From NCBI GenBank assembly GCA_031772625.1, contig CM062804.1, forward strand, positions 1,024,595,208-1,024,659,207: a stretch of 64,000 nt of DNA, read 5' to 3'. The translations under genes were made by a program, and so were the position numbers. The notes under the pieces are model-generated. The model ran no database searches, had not been told where the DNA came from, and worked only from the letters and a program-made list of their open reading frames with translations. This DNA is from Pinus tabuliformis. Lineage: Eukaryota; Streptophyta; Pinopsida; Pinales; Pinaceae. This document shows, piece after piece, positions 1-12,032 of this stretch (position 1 is its first letter; each line of letters starts with the position of its first letter).

Positions 1-1953
1 CATATAAGAGTATCTCGGAAGATATCATTATCGTAAGTATTTCTTAATAAACATCATGATATAAAAAAAAGAAATTATAGATGAAGACCTGATATACAAA
101 GGTTTGAAATAATACAACCTTGGGGTGAACCATATCGGAACCTCGGGAATTCATATCTTGGAAAGGGAACATCTTCACAACATTTTATTAAAAGGTCCCA
201 ATAGATCCATACCGAGACTATTAACTCTAATAATTAATTACTTTCAAGACTCATTAAAATTTAATTTCAAAAGAATTAAAGTGATTTAGAAAAATAAGAA
301 AAGCTAAAAGGGTCTCTATTATTTACTAGCATTTACACCAAATGTTGCAAAGGAAAGGCTGTAAGGCCTAAATTCAAGAAGAATAATGAGATATAGAAGA
401 TCATTGAATATAAAAATTAGTAAACAAAAATGTCATTCAAAGCTAGCAGATAAAGAGAAATCACTTCTATTATTCCAAATTTACAGATTCTATAATCTTT
501 CCAACATAGATTTCCTCTCAATCTTAAAAGATTCTCTTTCAAATTCCAATAACAAATATTTGATAAAAAAAGTGCTCTTTTTCAATATTTAACTGTCACT
601 TGATCAAAAGCTCACTATTACCTTTATATACTATGATTAAGAGAAGATTTGAAAATATATTTTAGTAACTCAGTGAATTAAAAATTCATATGATTGACAA
701 AGCTTAATGTCAATAGGTTGGGTTTTGATTAAAAGAAATGAAATGAAAATAAAATAAAATACTCTTTCTTAGACATAGGACTGCAAGAAAAAATTTAAAG
801 ATATTTTGAATCACCATTATGAATTTGTGGGATACTTTCCAGAAAATATTAGTGACATAATTTAATACTTCTCAGCGAGTATAAATTGTGCATCGATCCA
901 TATTGTAATTATGTAGGGCTAAAACTTTGCATTTCGATGCTTAAAAAAGTATATATTTCACCACATGATGAACAAACCATGTCTACTGAGAAGTTCCAAT
1001 TAAATGTGATTAATTATCTAACAAATCCTGTACACTGCAAAAAATTATCTGACCATTCCTGTACACTGCAAAAAATTCCCAAAAATGGAAACAATTTTTA
1101 ACAAAAATGGAGAAGTGGATCCACTGAAAAGATAAAAGCTCTCTCATGGTCCTGTTGTTGATCCCTCATGCCAATTAGTATGATTGAAGCTATTGAGACT
1201 AGTCTTGAGAACGAACAAGTGAAATTATAACATTTTGTTAAGAGTTTCTAATGAATCCATCAAAATACACACCACCAAAAATGAATGGTGAATGATCTAA
1301 AATGGCAATGTTCATCTTATTTCAATTATTCATTACATATTCTAATGTTGTTAGGTTACTTGTGGAAAAGTCCTTCACAGAAGGGAAAAATGTTTGCGAA
1401 ATTAGGTTTCACACCGATGCCGATATTGGGAAACATTAAAGAGTGTTGCAGCTTCACCTTTAACACTGCTAATTGAAAAAGTAACTGTTGCCCACTCTTC
1501 ATACCCTCTTTACATTTTACTTTAAGATCTTCCCTTCCCTTGATGGCCTGAATTTCAGTGTTGTCCAAGAAGATTACTGTATTACATATCTCAGGATACC
1601 CTAAAACTAGATTCCTCATAACTCAAAGCACTGCAGTAATGACAATCACGTCTGTAATTTTTATAAAAAAAGGAAATCTGTAATATGCAATGTTGTTTTC
1701 CCTAACAAATCCGTTATTATATTACAGTAGAGCATGAATCTCTAAAATCCCTTCAACCATTTCTATTTCCACCACAATTATTAACACCATATCGAGCTAG
1801 TAATTTTAAAATTTGTCTCTTGACAAAGGCTGCAAGGGGTAAAAAGATATAGATGCCAAACATATATCAGAAAATGGTTGCATTGACAACAAAGATCATG
1901 CATGTTTTCAGAAAAATCAACCCTGAAGAATATGTTGCACAGGTAGTACATAC
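1..1953. other. AT-rich intergenic, no gene recognised
   Basis: I see no supported coding exon on either strand. Short frames are not conserved-looking and mostly lack ATG starts. A ~55-bp stretch near 325-380 recurs in diverged form near 9275-9330, so part of this block is dispersed repeat. A short direct duplication (a phrase around 'tgtacactgcaaaaaatt') occurs at about 1030-1070. Confidence 0.6.
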
Positions 1954-2073
1954 CTTTGTTTGAAAATTATCCACGCCAACCTAAAAATAGAGGTCTCTAT
2001 CAAATTGCAAGGTATTTCCAGTAAGTGAAACAATGGGTGTCTTAACTCCCATGGATCTCAATTGTCTTGTTTC
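1954..2073 (-). pseudogene. Receiver (REC) domain exon remnant, response-regulator-like
   Basis: A 120-bp, 40-codon stretch on the minus strand sits between a good acceptor (tatgccag, just above 2073) and a good donor (gtatgt, just below 1954). Its translation resembles the C-terminal half of a two-component receiver domain: a 'MGVKTPIVSLTGN' stretch matches the strand carrying the conserved Thr/Ser, and a 'VDNFQTK' stretch matches the one carrying the conserved Lys. One in-frame TAG interrupts it between the two motifs. Neighbouring exons with the phospho-acceptor Asp were not found, so this is an isolated broken exon. In plants such domains occur in cytokinin phosphorelay regulators and hybrid kinases. 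Which class this came from is not determined; a type-C response regulator is my guess. Confidence 0.45.
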
Positions 2074-2307
2074 CTGGCATAAAAGTAGTCATTTAAGTGG
2101 GTAAGAATGAGTCATACAAGGAACCCATAATGAAAACAGTGGAGCATGCACACAGATGTAAACCAATTCCAATTGAGGGAAAACAAACTACACCCACTTC
2201 AATAAAAGGAAATCAACAAAATCAATTTTAGTGCACTCAAAACAATTGAGAGATCAACAAGAAAATTACCTCTAATACTATTTAATACAACTTTCAATAA
2301 TTGTCTA

Positions 2308-2427
2308 GGGCACTAGACCCCTGAGCCATCTGGTTTGCGTTTTCTGCCTGGGTTCGACTCTGCTCTGGGGCACTGGACCTTCTGAGCCCTCTGGTCCACG
2401 TCATCTCCCTGGGTTTGACTCTATTCC
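2308..2427. repeat. 60-bp imperfect tandem duplication
   Basis: Two adjacent ~60-bp copies (2308-2367 and 2368-2427) both begin 'gggcact' and contain a 'ctgggttcgactct'-like phrase. That phrase resembles an RNA polymerase III B box (GGTTCGA), so a SINE relic is possible. No A box or poly(A) tail was recognised. Confidence 0.5.
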
Positions 2428-2933
2428 ATATCCTGACACCATGAACATGTCCTCATGTGCTTCCAAACCACCCGAAAGAAACCCCATGTACACAGAAAAA
2501 CCACAACTCTAACCTCCATTACCCTCAGGACCAAGCTCAATCCTACCATAACAACACATAGAGTCTTTTCATCCCCTCTTCCCTTGACCTCCAAAGCACC
2601 CAAAAAAAGATAGTGGGCTACAACCATGGCAATAAGCCCAACAAAAAAAACCTCACAAAGTCCTTACAAGCTTCAGAAATCAAATCCTATTCAATTCGAC
2701 GATCAACTATATCAAATACAGAATCCAAACTCTTCCTTATCTACAAATTCAATCATTAGTGTGTCAAATGAAACAAAAAAGAAATCACACAAAACTCAAA
2801 ACCTTGGAATTTCATTGTTTATAGCAGTAAACTTAGAAGACCATTGGTTTACCATCTAATCCATTAAACCCTATGCTCTAGCATTGAATGAAAGTCGTCT
2901 GTTGTAGAACCCTATGCCTCAATTAAAGATTCA

Positions 2934-3218
2934 ATGTCTTTGGCAGTAAAACGTTCTTCCTCACTTAGAGATTCAAGTTCGGTTGTATTCGAGAGAAAGC
3001 CACAAAAATGTGGGAGAAAACCTGCAAATGGTTATGAAGAGCCTATGAATCATGTTGAGGCTGAGTGGAAAAGGCATGAGAAATTGAACCAGAAATTTTA
3101 TGAGCTTCGTGTAGTGGTCCTAATGTATAGTAAATGGAGAAATATTCGTGATGTCGATGCTTATATCAAAGATATTTGTTCCCATCAACAGGATTTGGAG
3201 TATGAGCAAGTTGAATAG
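2934..3218 (+). pseudogene. Decayed bHLH (MYC2-like) DNA-binding domain fragment
   Basis: The 94-codon frame contains a stretch starting 'GRKPANG' and followed by 'NHVEAE', which corresponds to the basic region of plant MYC2-type bHLH factors. 'EKLNQKFYELR' then matches helix 1. In the family this domain binds E-box/G-box DNA and dimerises in the nucleus. Here several basic residues expected in the ERQRREKLNQRFY core are replaced (for example WKRHEKLNQKFY), and the loop and helix 2 are shortened and scrambled ('SKWRNIRDVDAYIKDI' in place of the usual SKMDKASLLGDAVAYI-type segment). The N-terminal JAZ-interacting and activation domains are absent. It is a gene fragment or pseudogene. The ATG is only the first Met of the open frame. 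Assignment to bHLH is fairly sure; loss of function is inferred. Confidence 0.65.
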
Positions 3219-5630
3219 CATTGTAACTGACTAATACTCATCGAAAATCAATCCAATGGTCTAAACTATTTTAATCGCCTAACATCCAAATCAACGGCTC
3301 ACGAAAGCACAAATAGCTTGGGAGGGGAGTTATTCTCAGAGAAAACACCTTATGTCACAATCACGTATATAATGTAATGTTGTCATTTCCACAGTAAAGA
3401 AAATTGATAAATATTTATCCTTTTTATAACATAGGGCAAGGGTATAGAAACTGGTATAAATCTTTAAATAAACTTAGTTGTATAGCCTGTTTCAATGATA
3501 AAGGGTTCATTGATATCGTGAAAATATAATTTCATCTAAATAAATTAATCACTCATAAAGTTATCCTTTTCCCACTAGCCAAAGGTCAATCAGAACTTAA
3601 TGAAGGAGATCGAAGGCACCATTGAGCAAGAAACACAAACTTGAGACACTAATGAAGCGTTAGATTTGTTGATATACAATTCGAGGATCATACGAAAACA
3701 CTTCTTGTTGATCGATCTCTGATTCTGACTTCTCAGGATTTGTGGTTATGATTTTAGGATTTCCATATATTAGAGCTAAAATGCAAATAGAATTGATTTG
3801 TCTCAAGTATTGAATGGATCCATCAAAGGCCATTGTTGAATGGCCATTGTTGAATGGTCCACACCTTGTAATGTGTCCAAAGTTTAGAGTTTTATATGGG
3901 TTGTTGGCATCACAGGTATGATCTCAGGCAGTAAGGCAGTGTGTTGAAATTGAAAATGTTTTGAATTGATAACGAACCCTATATAGTAGAGAGATTGAGA
4001 TTTAGCCTTTGATGAAATGAATTAGATAGATTCTTTATCAACTAAGCTGTATTTATTTAATAATAGTTAAACTCCTCTTTTAAATTGATAGCTTTAGAAG
4101 GAATTTATTTTTAGGAAAATGTGAATTTTCGAAGATTGATTTTGATTGAGCTAAACACAAGGGTTCCCTAAATTCTAATGTTATGGAGATTTGGAAATTT
4201 CAAATCAGAGATCTTACAATGGGTTTTCTTCATCTTCACATTTTGCACATCTACTAATCTCAAAATAATGAAGCAGATAGATTATCGAAATTGGGTTGTT
4301 GCTCTGTTTTGGATCTCATCATCTTCCAGCTGTTTTGCTCTAGCTCTATGACAAGGGAAGGTTCCATCCCATTATAACATGGGTCTTTTGACTGCAGGGT
4401 TCTCTGTCAGGGCTCTTTATCTAGAGTGAAATTGATTTTTAGACTGCGTTGGACTTAGGGCAGTTTTTTGACTGTGTCCTCTGATGCACAAATGTTATGG
4501 TCCAACTAAATGTATTTTTTCTGTGTGGCTATTTAACTATGGCTATTGAAATTTATTCTCACTGAAATATGTACTTTATTTTCCATAATAGTAAAAAGTT
4601 CTTTTCGGGATAACTTTATGGGAGAGTTAGAAACGCTAGTGAGGTTAAAGAAAGAAATATAGAATATTCGGGCCTTAGATTTGTATGAATCAAGAGAATT
4701 TATTTCTTTATATTGCCTATTCTATTCCAGCCTTTTTTTTGTGGATTAATTTGCAATCGGGAGATAATGCTTCCTTGATTAGTAAAAGTGAGTGTTGGCT
4801 TTGAAACGAGATTGACTGTGTCTAAATTTTTCTCTGCGATCCCGATTCCTATTCGCGCTAATTTTTCCACAAGGAAAGGGCACATTGAGTTAGCTAAATT
4901 TCTCCGACTTCAAAATAATAGTCAAATTATGCTACAATTTCCCTTTTTCCACTATGACTGAAATCTCCTGGAAAGAAGTTATTGGGAAAAAATTTAGGGC
5001 ATTGCACACACAAGATTGGATTTCCTAAAGAACGGGTCTTATATATAGTTCTACAAAGTTCACATCCCCTACACACCCGCATTATGTCCCGCCCATACAA
5101 AGTCCAAATATCTTAAAATCCTCCTAAACACAATAGTAATATGATTAAAAAAATATGAAAATAGATAAGTTTGATCTTCTGGATATATCCTATATTTGAA
5201 TGTTCCATACAAGCCTCATATTTGAGAGACTCGATATGGTTATTTAATACAACTGGTTTAGTTGAAGCTTTCTCTTGTTAGTGAGCTTTAGGTTTTTTCA
5301 TTTATTGGTAAATAACACACTCTAATTTTTTCTTTTTATATAATGTTCAACTCTTCGGGTTTTTGAGTTACCTATTGGTTGCTAGGCATCAAAGGAGGTC
5401 GACCTCTAACCGAAAAGTTGGGCCCGACCCTTGACCTGCGTGGTTATGCAATTGGTTAAAAAGAGCGTACTTTATCATGTGAGCCAAAAATAATTAGAAT
5501 TCGGGTTGCCTGTATGGTCTTTAATTTTAACAAAAATAAATAAATCAAGAAAAGTTTTTCAGTAGAAATCACATTAGAGAAAAATTTTGGCCAATCTATT
5601 TCAAACCAACAATTGTAGTTCATCGGTACC
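3219..5630. other. Intergenic, no gene recognised
   Basis: AT-rich DNA with no exon-like frame that I can relate to a protein family and no RNA gene that I recognise. Confidence 0.55.
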
Positions 5631-5770
5631 AAACCAGATGAAGAGGCAGACCATGGCAAAGGCTTAAATAGAAAACAATGTAGAGACCATAATTTCAAGT
5701 AAAGGTTATTTTTGAAATTATGGTCTCTATATTGCTATTTATTTATGCCTTTACCGTGGTCATTGGTTTT
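5631..5770. repeat. Foldback hairpin, ~65-bp arms
   Basis: The left arm (about 5631-5698) and right arm (5713-5770) are imperfect reverse complements around a ~14-nt spacer. The pairing is strongest next to the loop, where 'ttgaaattatggtctcta' on the right is the exact complement of the left side. Mismatches increase outward. The shape fits a small MITE/foldback relic or a miRNA-like precursor. No target-site duplication was identified. Confidence 0.6.
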
Positions 5771-5899
5771 ATAATATTAATCCTTGGGTTAAATAAAAAT
5801 TCTTTGTGTTTATAATCATGGTCAACCATGCTCCAACATAACATTGTGACAAAGATTATCTCAATATGAAAATCAACAATGGGCAAATATGCTCAAATG

Positions 5900-7460
5900 T
5901 TGCCTCTTAAAATTAGAATATTAGGGTTTATTAATGCCTTAGGTTTATAATATTAATTGCTTGTGTTTATTAATTCATTGGGTTTTTAATATTAATCCCT
6001 TGAGTTTATAATCCCTAGGGTTTTTAATATTGATCGCTTGGTTTTTTAATCCCTAGGGTTTATAATAGTAGTCCCTTGGGTTTAAAAATCTGTTGAATTC
6101 ATAACAAATTAGGATTTAGTGTTGAGACATTTGAATGGTGATGAAATATATCCAACGTTGTGATATGACAAACATTGTCACATGTGACAAGCAATAAAAG
6201 ACAATGTGGTTGAATATTTTTGAGTTTATAATATTTATACATTAACACATGTTAAAAATGGTTGCAATTTATTCAATTTCCCCTCTCCACATTACAAAAT
6301 TAAGGTTTAAAATAAGGGCTTCTAGTATTGGGTTTATTAAACCCAATATGAAATTTATTGGGTTGCATTGCCACATTAGAACATTAGGGTTGAATATTAG
6401 GGTTTATAATGTTGGTTCAAATATTAGGGTTTGTAATATTGGGTTTAATATTTTTATTTTTTTATCCTTTTTTTTTCTTATTGGGTTTAATGTTAGGGTT
6501 TACAATATTGGTTTTATATTGTTAGGGTTTATAATATATGGTATAACATTAAGGTTTGATGTCGTGACATTTGAATGGTGCATAAATGTATGCAACGTAC
6601 ATTGTGAAAAACATTATCAGAACGCGACAAGCAATATCACAAGCATTGTTGGAACTTTACATTACATTGCATATATTTCAACGTCACACTGCGACACTAT
6701 AATAGGGCCTTTTATGGGGACGCTTTCATGGTGCAAAAATCAATCCAATGTCGTATTGTGACAAACATTGTTGCAAGATGACAATTAATCTGATACTCAT
6801 TATCACAATGTTACATTACATTGCAATTTATTCAATGTTGCCTCTCAGCATTACAAAATTAGGGTTTATTAATTCCTTGGGTTTATAATATTAATCCCTT
6901 GGGTTTAAAATGCCTAGGGTTTAAAATATTAATCCCTTGGGTTTTTAATCTCTAAGGTTTATAAAATTAATCCCTTGGGTTTACTAATCTCTTGGGTTTA
7001 TAATAACATTAGATTTTGATGTTGTGACATTTGAATGGTGAAAAAATCTATTGAACGTCATATTATTATTATTATTATTATTTTGATGTTATTAATTGAT
7101 ACTATTAATATTAATATTATTATTATTATTAATTAATATTTTATAATATTATTTTTATTAATATATATTTATCAATACTGATATTTATTATATAATCCCA
7201 TGGGTTTATAATAACATTAGGGTTTAATGTTGTGACACTTGAATGGTGAAGAAATCTATCCAATGTCACATTATGACAAACATTGTCACAATTTGACAAG
7301 CAATATGACAATTAGTCCCTTGGATTTATAATCCCTAGAGTTTATAATATTAATCTATTGAGTTTAATAATAATAATAATAATATTATTATTAAATAATC
7401 CCTGGGTTTTAATCTGTAGGGTTTATAATACACATCCTTTATTTTTATTAATCTATTGTT
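5900..7460. repeat. Degenerate AGGGTTTA-rich satellite-like field
   Basis: About 1.5 kb is dominated by variants of 'agggtttataatattaatccctt' in which runs of GGGTTTA, resembling the plant telomere word TTTAGGG, recur every ~20-40 bases. A longer module, recognisable by 'gacatttgaatggtg' followed by 'gacaaacattgtcac' and 'gacaagcaat', recurs near 6128, 6568, 7028 and 7235, and in weaker form near 5815 and 6728. ATT/TTA simple repeats interrupt it at 7060-7200 and 7360-7550. It is non-coding; frames inside it are repeat artefacts. Confidence 0.65.
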
Positions 7461-7738
7461 ATTTTATAATATAATAATTATTTTATAATATTATTTTTAT
7501 TATTATATATTTATCAATGTCGATATTAATATAATATTAAATCTATACCATTAATGCCTATTGACCTATTTCAACCACATTTACTAATGTGGTTTTGAAT
7601 GTGATTGATATATGCCTATCAATGAATATCAACTTATTTATTAATATAAATGTGAAAGTAATTGATATAAATCTACCAACGAATATCAACTACATTTATT
7701 AATATTATTATCAACTACATTACGACAAACCTCGTAAT

Positions 7739-8591
7739 GTGGGATAGGAAGAAGTTTCTCTTTGAAACTTTAGTCACTCTGGTTATCTTATATGGATGTG
7801 AGGTTTGGGGTTGTAGCATCTCTAAAGAATATTGGAGAAAGATTGAGCAAATCTAGAAGCATTTTATAACACATAACCTCAAAATTAAAAGCAACACACC
7901 CTATCCTATTCTCCTTATAGAAGTGAGTCTTTTCCCGATCGAGAGCCTAGCTATGACTAGGCTTCTATTGTACAAGCACAAACTCAATAACATAGGAGAC
8001 CATAGACTTCCTAAGCTAGCTTTAAATTCTAGCCAAAACCACCTAAGGCTCAAACAAGGTTGGTATAAAGACACCAGGGCCTGGTTAAACCATTGGGAGA
8101 TTGACAAGAATGTTGCATTGCAAAACATTAATAACATTAAAAATATTGTTGCTTCTAAGTTCAAAGAAAAAATGTGGTGTGAGAAAGATTTAACAGCTAA
8201 AAGAAAATTAAGATATTATAAGGAGGTCATCAACCCCACCCTAGAAGATCAAAAGTATCTCTCTGTTTTATCTAGCTCAAAGAAGAAAATTAATATATCC
8301 AATATTAGAACGAACTCTCATGAGCTCCATAGTGAAACGGGTCGTTGGGCAGTCCCTAAAACACAATGGATGGAAAGGTTCTACCATCTCTGTGAGAATA
8401 CGAACATCGATGATCAAAATCACTTCTTCTTAGAGTGCCCCATGTACAACCACATTAGATCTCAGTTTCAAAATATTTATTGCAACACTGATCTTCCTAG
8501 CCTTTTACGTTGTCAAAATTACAGTGAGCTTGGGAGACTTCTCTCCAAACTTTTTGAGCATAGGAATAAAATCTTAAATCAAACTAAATAA
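7739..8591 (+). pseudogene. LINE reverse transcriptase, C-terminal remnant
   Basis: One frame runs about 284 codons with a single in-frame TAG at 7854-7856. Upstream of the stop lies a 'LYGCEVWG' stretch typical of the region after the reverse transcriptase fingers/palm in plant non-LTR elements. Near the end a Cys/His pattern (C..C, H, C within 'HLCENTNIDDQNHFFLEC') looks like the zinc-binding tail found in LINE ORF2 proteins. Catalytic RT motifs and the endonuclease lie outside and are absent, consistent with 5' truncation during target-primed reverse transcription. The frame ends at 8591 and is followed by a short 3' UTR and a CAT-repeat tail (8651-8666). A dead LINE copy. Confidence 0.7.
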
Positions 8592-8650
8592 TTCGTTTCT
8601 TTAGGTCCGATAGACCAAAGTTTGGTCTCAGTGGACATTAACCATCACTG

Positions 8651-8666
8651 CCATCATCATCATCAT
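8651..8666 (+). repeat. (CAT)n tail of the LINE remnant
   Basis: A short CAT/ATC simple repeat about 60 bases downstream of the LINE stop codon. Several plant LINE families end in a short simple repeat rather than poly(A), so it plausibly marks the 3' end. Confidence 0.45.
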
Positions 8667-8679
8667 ATAAATCAATTAA

Positions 8680-10274
8680 TATATACTTTATAATTATACA
8701 TTAATTATTTTTTATTATCTTACACTATAATTATTTTTTATTATGGTAATTTTTTTAATTATTCTTCAACCTATCAAATTATCAAATTAAAAGAATTACT
8801 TTTGATTTGATAGAAATAAAAATTCATATAAATTAATTAATATATACCTTATTGTTACATTGAATATTCTTTACTGCCCTGAAATTTTTAATTATTCTTC
8901 CACTTCCACTTCTAATGTCGATTAAATATTTTTTATTATTATTCATTACTCCTAAATAATGAGTCTAAGGTACTATATTTATAAGATTAATGATATTTGC
9001 ACTTATAATTGAGATTTTGTACTGGACTTTTAGGGGAAATATGAATCGATCCAAATCAAGATAGATCATTCATGATAATTAAACATATTTGGAAAAATTT
9101 AAAACTCTACCAAAGGAAAATGTATTCCATGCATTTAACAATATGATTGCCCATTGACATTCATAGATTATGATGCAGTGTGCAATTATTTCGAAAAGAA
9201 GAGAGGTTAGCCGAAATATTCATAAAACTTTAATTTTTTGTGTGTAATATTCTCAACAATTTTAAGACGTTATATGACTAGCATTTGCACCAGATGTTGC
9301 AAAGAAAACGCCGTAAGGCATAAAGTGCGGAAATTCATTATCCATGTGGTGTGTGCATTATTCAACAAGGTGGATCTCTCTAAATTTGTTGCAAACATTT
9401 GTGTTGTTGCATTGCTAATTTATTTAGAGTCTACTACTACCTCCTCTTCTTGGAATATTAAATTTCTTATCACCCCATGATGACAATCCCTCTAATTATT
9501 GGCATCACAATTTTTCCACTTTAGTGGGTTTACCTTCAACCTAAAGAAACATGAATTTGAGCCACTCAATTAAAAAGAAATTGCTAAATTGCTATTTATC
9601 AAGTTTTGAGTAAAAACAATTAATAACTCATATTTACAACACTTGAAATATTTACAACCTTTTAAGTCTCGTATTTATAACTCATATTTATAACCCTTTA
9701 AAATGAAACTAACTATCTATATTTTTTTAATAATAAAAAAATCTTCTTTATAAAACTGACACTCACATGCTACTCCTATATGTTTATCTTATATTTAATA
9801 TTCAGTGTCCATCAATTGAATGACAAGATGAAAGGTCAACTTAATTGCACCTTTGAAACATGACTTAAAAGTTTAATTGGTAATTATTTATTCAGTAATT
9901 TGTACATTGTTAATTGCGATTTCTCTTGAAAACCAATGTTTATATCAAAATTTTAAAAAATAACACTCACTTCTCCCGTAGTTTGGTGTTTCTTTATTTG
10001 ATCGTGGTACTCAAGATTGCCTTTCTCTAAAGTATCCAATGTGAAGATGATATCTTATGTGTTTCCGCTTTCTCAGTAGGTTCATGTGATTATTATTATT
10101 TTTGGTGTCATGTGATTATTATTATTTTTGGTGTTAATGTCTATGTTTTTTTTATGCCCATCCATTATTTATTATCTAAACATTGATGTTTGAAAATCCG
10201 TTAGTGGCTAGTGTGGAAATTGCAAGGTATGTTGAGAATTTGGTTATCTAGTAAGCTTAGAGTCATTCTTGAGA
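8680..10274. other. AT-rich intergenic, no gene recognised
   Basis: No exon recognised. 9275-9330 shares a diverged ~55-bp stretch with 325-380, and 10080-10140 holds a short duplicated ATT-rich phrase. Confidence 0.55.
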
Positions 10275-10394
10275 TTTAATTGGTAAACAATAAATAAAGA
10301 TCGACAGCCGAGGAACCTAAACCATAAGCTGAACAAAACAAAATAAACAGAAAATTTCTAAATAAATTGCCACAAGAGGATAAGCAGAACATAC

Positions 10395-10637
10395 CACAAA
10401 AACAATGAAGGTAGAGGACCCGTCCCTTGGAATTTTTTGGCATTCCAATTTCATAAGAGTGAAGTCCTCTCCTTTCTTGCTTTGGCCTGCCTGGCCATGT
10501 CGAATAGTCGGCTTCTCGATCTTCTCATTTTTGAGCTCGCGCTTTAGAAGTTCCGCCAAGGGCACCATCAGACCTTTCCTCCCGTACACAACCCCGTTTC
10601 CATTCCCGTTCACCAGCTTCGTCTTCACCGGCATCAT
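10395..10637 (-). pseudogene. Duplicate first exon of the PP2C gene
   Basis: This is a second copy of exon 1 of the PP2C remnant at 13452-14581, again on the minus strand. It starts at an ATG at 10637, runs through 'VPLAELLKRELKNEKIEKP' and 'SKKGEDFTL', which are typical of a plant PP2C subgroup, and ends at a GT donor (gtatgt) at 10395. Similarity to the other copy spans about 10275-10665 versus 14214-14585, including the intron start. No downstream exon (DGHNG, SVGDSR) follows on the left, so it is an orphan exon. The frame itself is open. Several residues differ between copies, so the duplication is not brand new. Confidence 0.75.
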
Positions 10638-10665
10638 CTTCTCTCCCTCCTCGCTAAACTGCAAG

Positions 10666-11552
10666 CATCATAGGGTCGCCATGCCTACCGACTCAGAAAA
10701 TATTGTTATGATGTAACACAATATCCCAATACTGTAACGTAATTAATTGATCATTATGATGTGTTCAGTCTCCAAACTGAAGTAATTAATGCAATCATCA
10801 ATAAAATATGGCTTACCAGGAATATGGTATAATGGACCTGTTCAATATATAACAGCAAGAACATTCCACAGAAATTGATATAAATACTGCAGCCAATTGT
10901 TCTCCAGCTAAGTAAGAAGATGTTATGTAGAATAAGATACAAATACAAGCATAGGGTCACTTGTCTTATTCCATGGTCTTCCTAAGAAGGCTTATGAAGG
11001 AAGCTGTGTAGCATTCTCATGGTTTTGATAAATTATCGTTTGTTGCTGAGATGAACATGTATATATAAATATTCTAACTTGAAAAAAGAGCAGTTTCTTC
11101 TTTGTATATGCCAACTATAGCTGAACCAATAAATCTAATTTTCAATATTGATTTGCATCAATTTCTTTTGGTCCAACCAGCAATTAAAATCCATCCCCTG
11201 CCACTGCAACAATAATACACCATATATCACCTTCCCATTAAAACTGAAAATGAGTTGCAAGTAAACTGTGAGAACACGGATGCCTCATAAGCATGGAGTT
11301 AAGTTTGATCCTTGAGCTTTGCTACAATCCTCAACTGTGGAAATATTGAAATTTTTAAGAAGACTCTGGCCATTTCATAAGCAGCTGAGTTGACAGTAGA
11401 GTTTGTCTATTGCTGAGTCCCAATCATAGAGGTGTCTATATGAGTTATGTCAATGTCTAAGTAGAGCTGTTGAACATGGAATGTGGGTGTAAGTCCTCAT
11501 CTCTATCCAACTTATGTCAAAGCAAGGATGCTACATAGGAAGAAAGAATTGG
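10666..11552. other. Intergenic, no gene recognised
   Basis: This lies between the orphan PP2C exon and the 3' end of the kinase remnant. I see no coding segment; it may include the former 3' UTR of the kinase. Confidence 0.5.
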
Positions 11553-11831
11553 TTAATTGGTTGTGGATGATGGCATTTTTTCTAGAAAATGCAATACCTC
11601 CTTCATTGATGGTCTCTTTTGAGGGGAAGCAGAAGCACAATTCAATGCAATCCCCACAGACACTGAGATTTCTTCCCTTCCTTCAACCTCTGGTCGAAGA
11701 GTAGGATCTATGATGCGCAAAAGGCGATGCTTGTCATCAACAAAGTTTTGACCCCATGCTGCAAAATCCTTATCTGAAGGTGGCTTCCCAGTAAGAATCT
11801 CCAGAAAAATAACCCCAAAGGAATAAACAAC
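11553..11831 (-). pseudogene. LRR receptor-like kinase, kinase C-lobe exon
   Basis: A minus-strand exon after an AG acceptor (gttgcag, just above 11831) encodes 'VYSFGVIFLEILTGKPPS' and continues through 'WGQNFVDDKHRLLRIIDP' and 'PQKRPSMKEVLHFLEK' to a natural stop at 11553. These are subdomains IX-XI of a plant LRR-RLK kinase domain; the gene partner is the N-lobe exon at 12439-12925. The exon with the catalytic HRD and DFG loops should lie between them but was not found. The family sits in the plasma membrane and signals through the cytoplasmic kinase domain. Members of this subgroup often have an atypical kinase core. Together with the nonsense codon in the N-lobe exon this indicates a pseudogene. 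Confidence 0.75.
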
Positions 11832-11883
11832 CTGCAACTTTCACTTTCCTTCATTTTCTTATTCCTGGTGTTTGTATCCTTCA

Positions 11884-12032
11884 AAAAATATAGAAAATAC
11901 TTTCAAGGTCTACAGTTTCATACACGGTCATTCTAAAAGGCATGGACAAATCAACCTTACTAGTGATGGCTTCAATTTCAGGGACTTGTGCAATTACCAA
12001 GCCAGTGGGATACTTCTGAATAAGCCTGCAGA
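11884..12032 (-). other. Unidentified exon-like frame between the kinase exons
   Basis: An open minus-strand frame follows an acceptor-like 'ttccaaatag'. It encodes a plausible-looking peptide ('YPTGLVIAQVPEIEAI' and on) to a stop at 11884. It does not match kinase catalytic-loop sequence, where such an exon would be expected. I do not recognise the family. It could be an inserted fragment of another gene or chance. Confidence 0.3.

Noticed and set aside
6249..6761. 170-codon plus-strand frame
   Set aside because: Translates the AGGGTTTA-rich repeat field; composition is purely repeat-driven.
7901..8164. Minus-strand 87-codon frame
   Set aside because: Shadow of the LINE reverse transcriptase frame.
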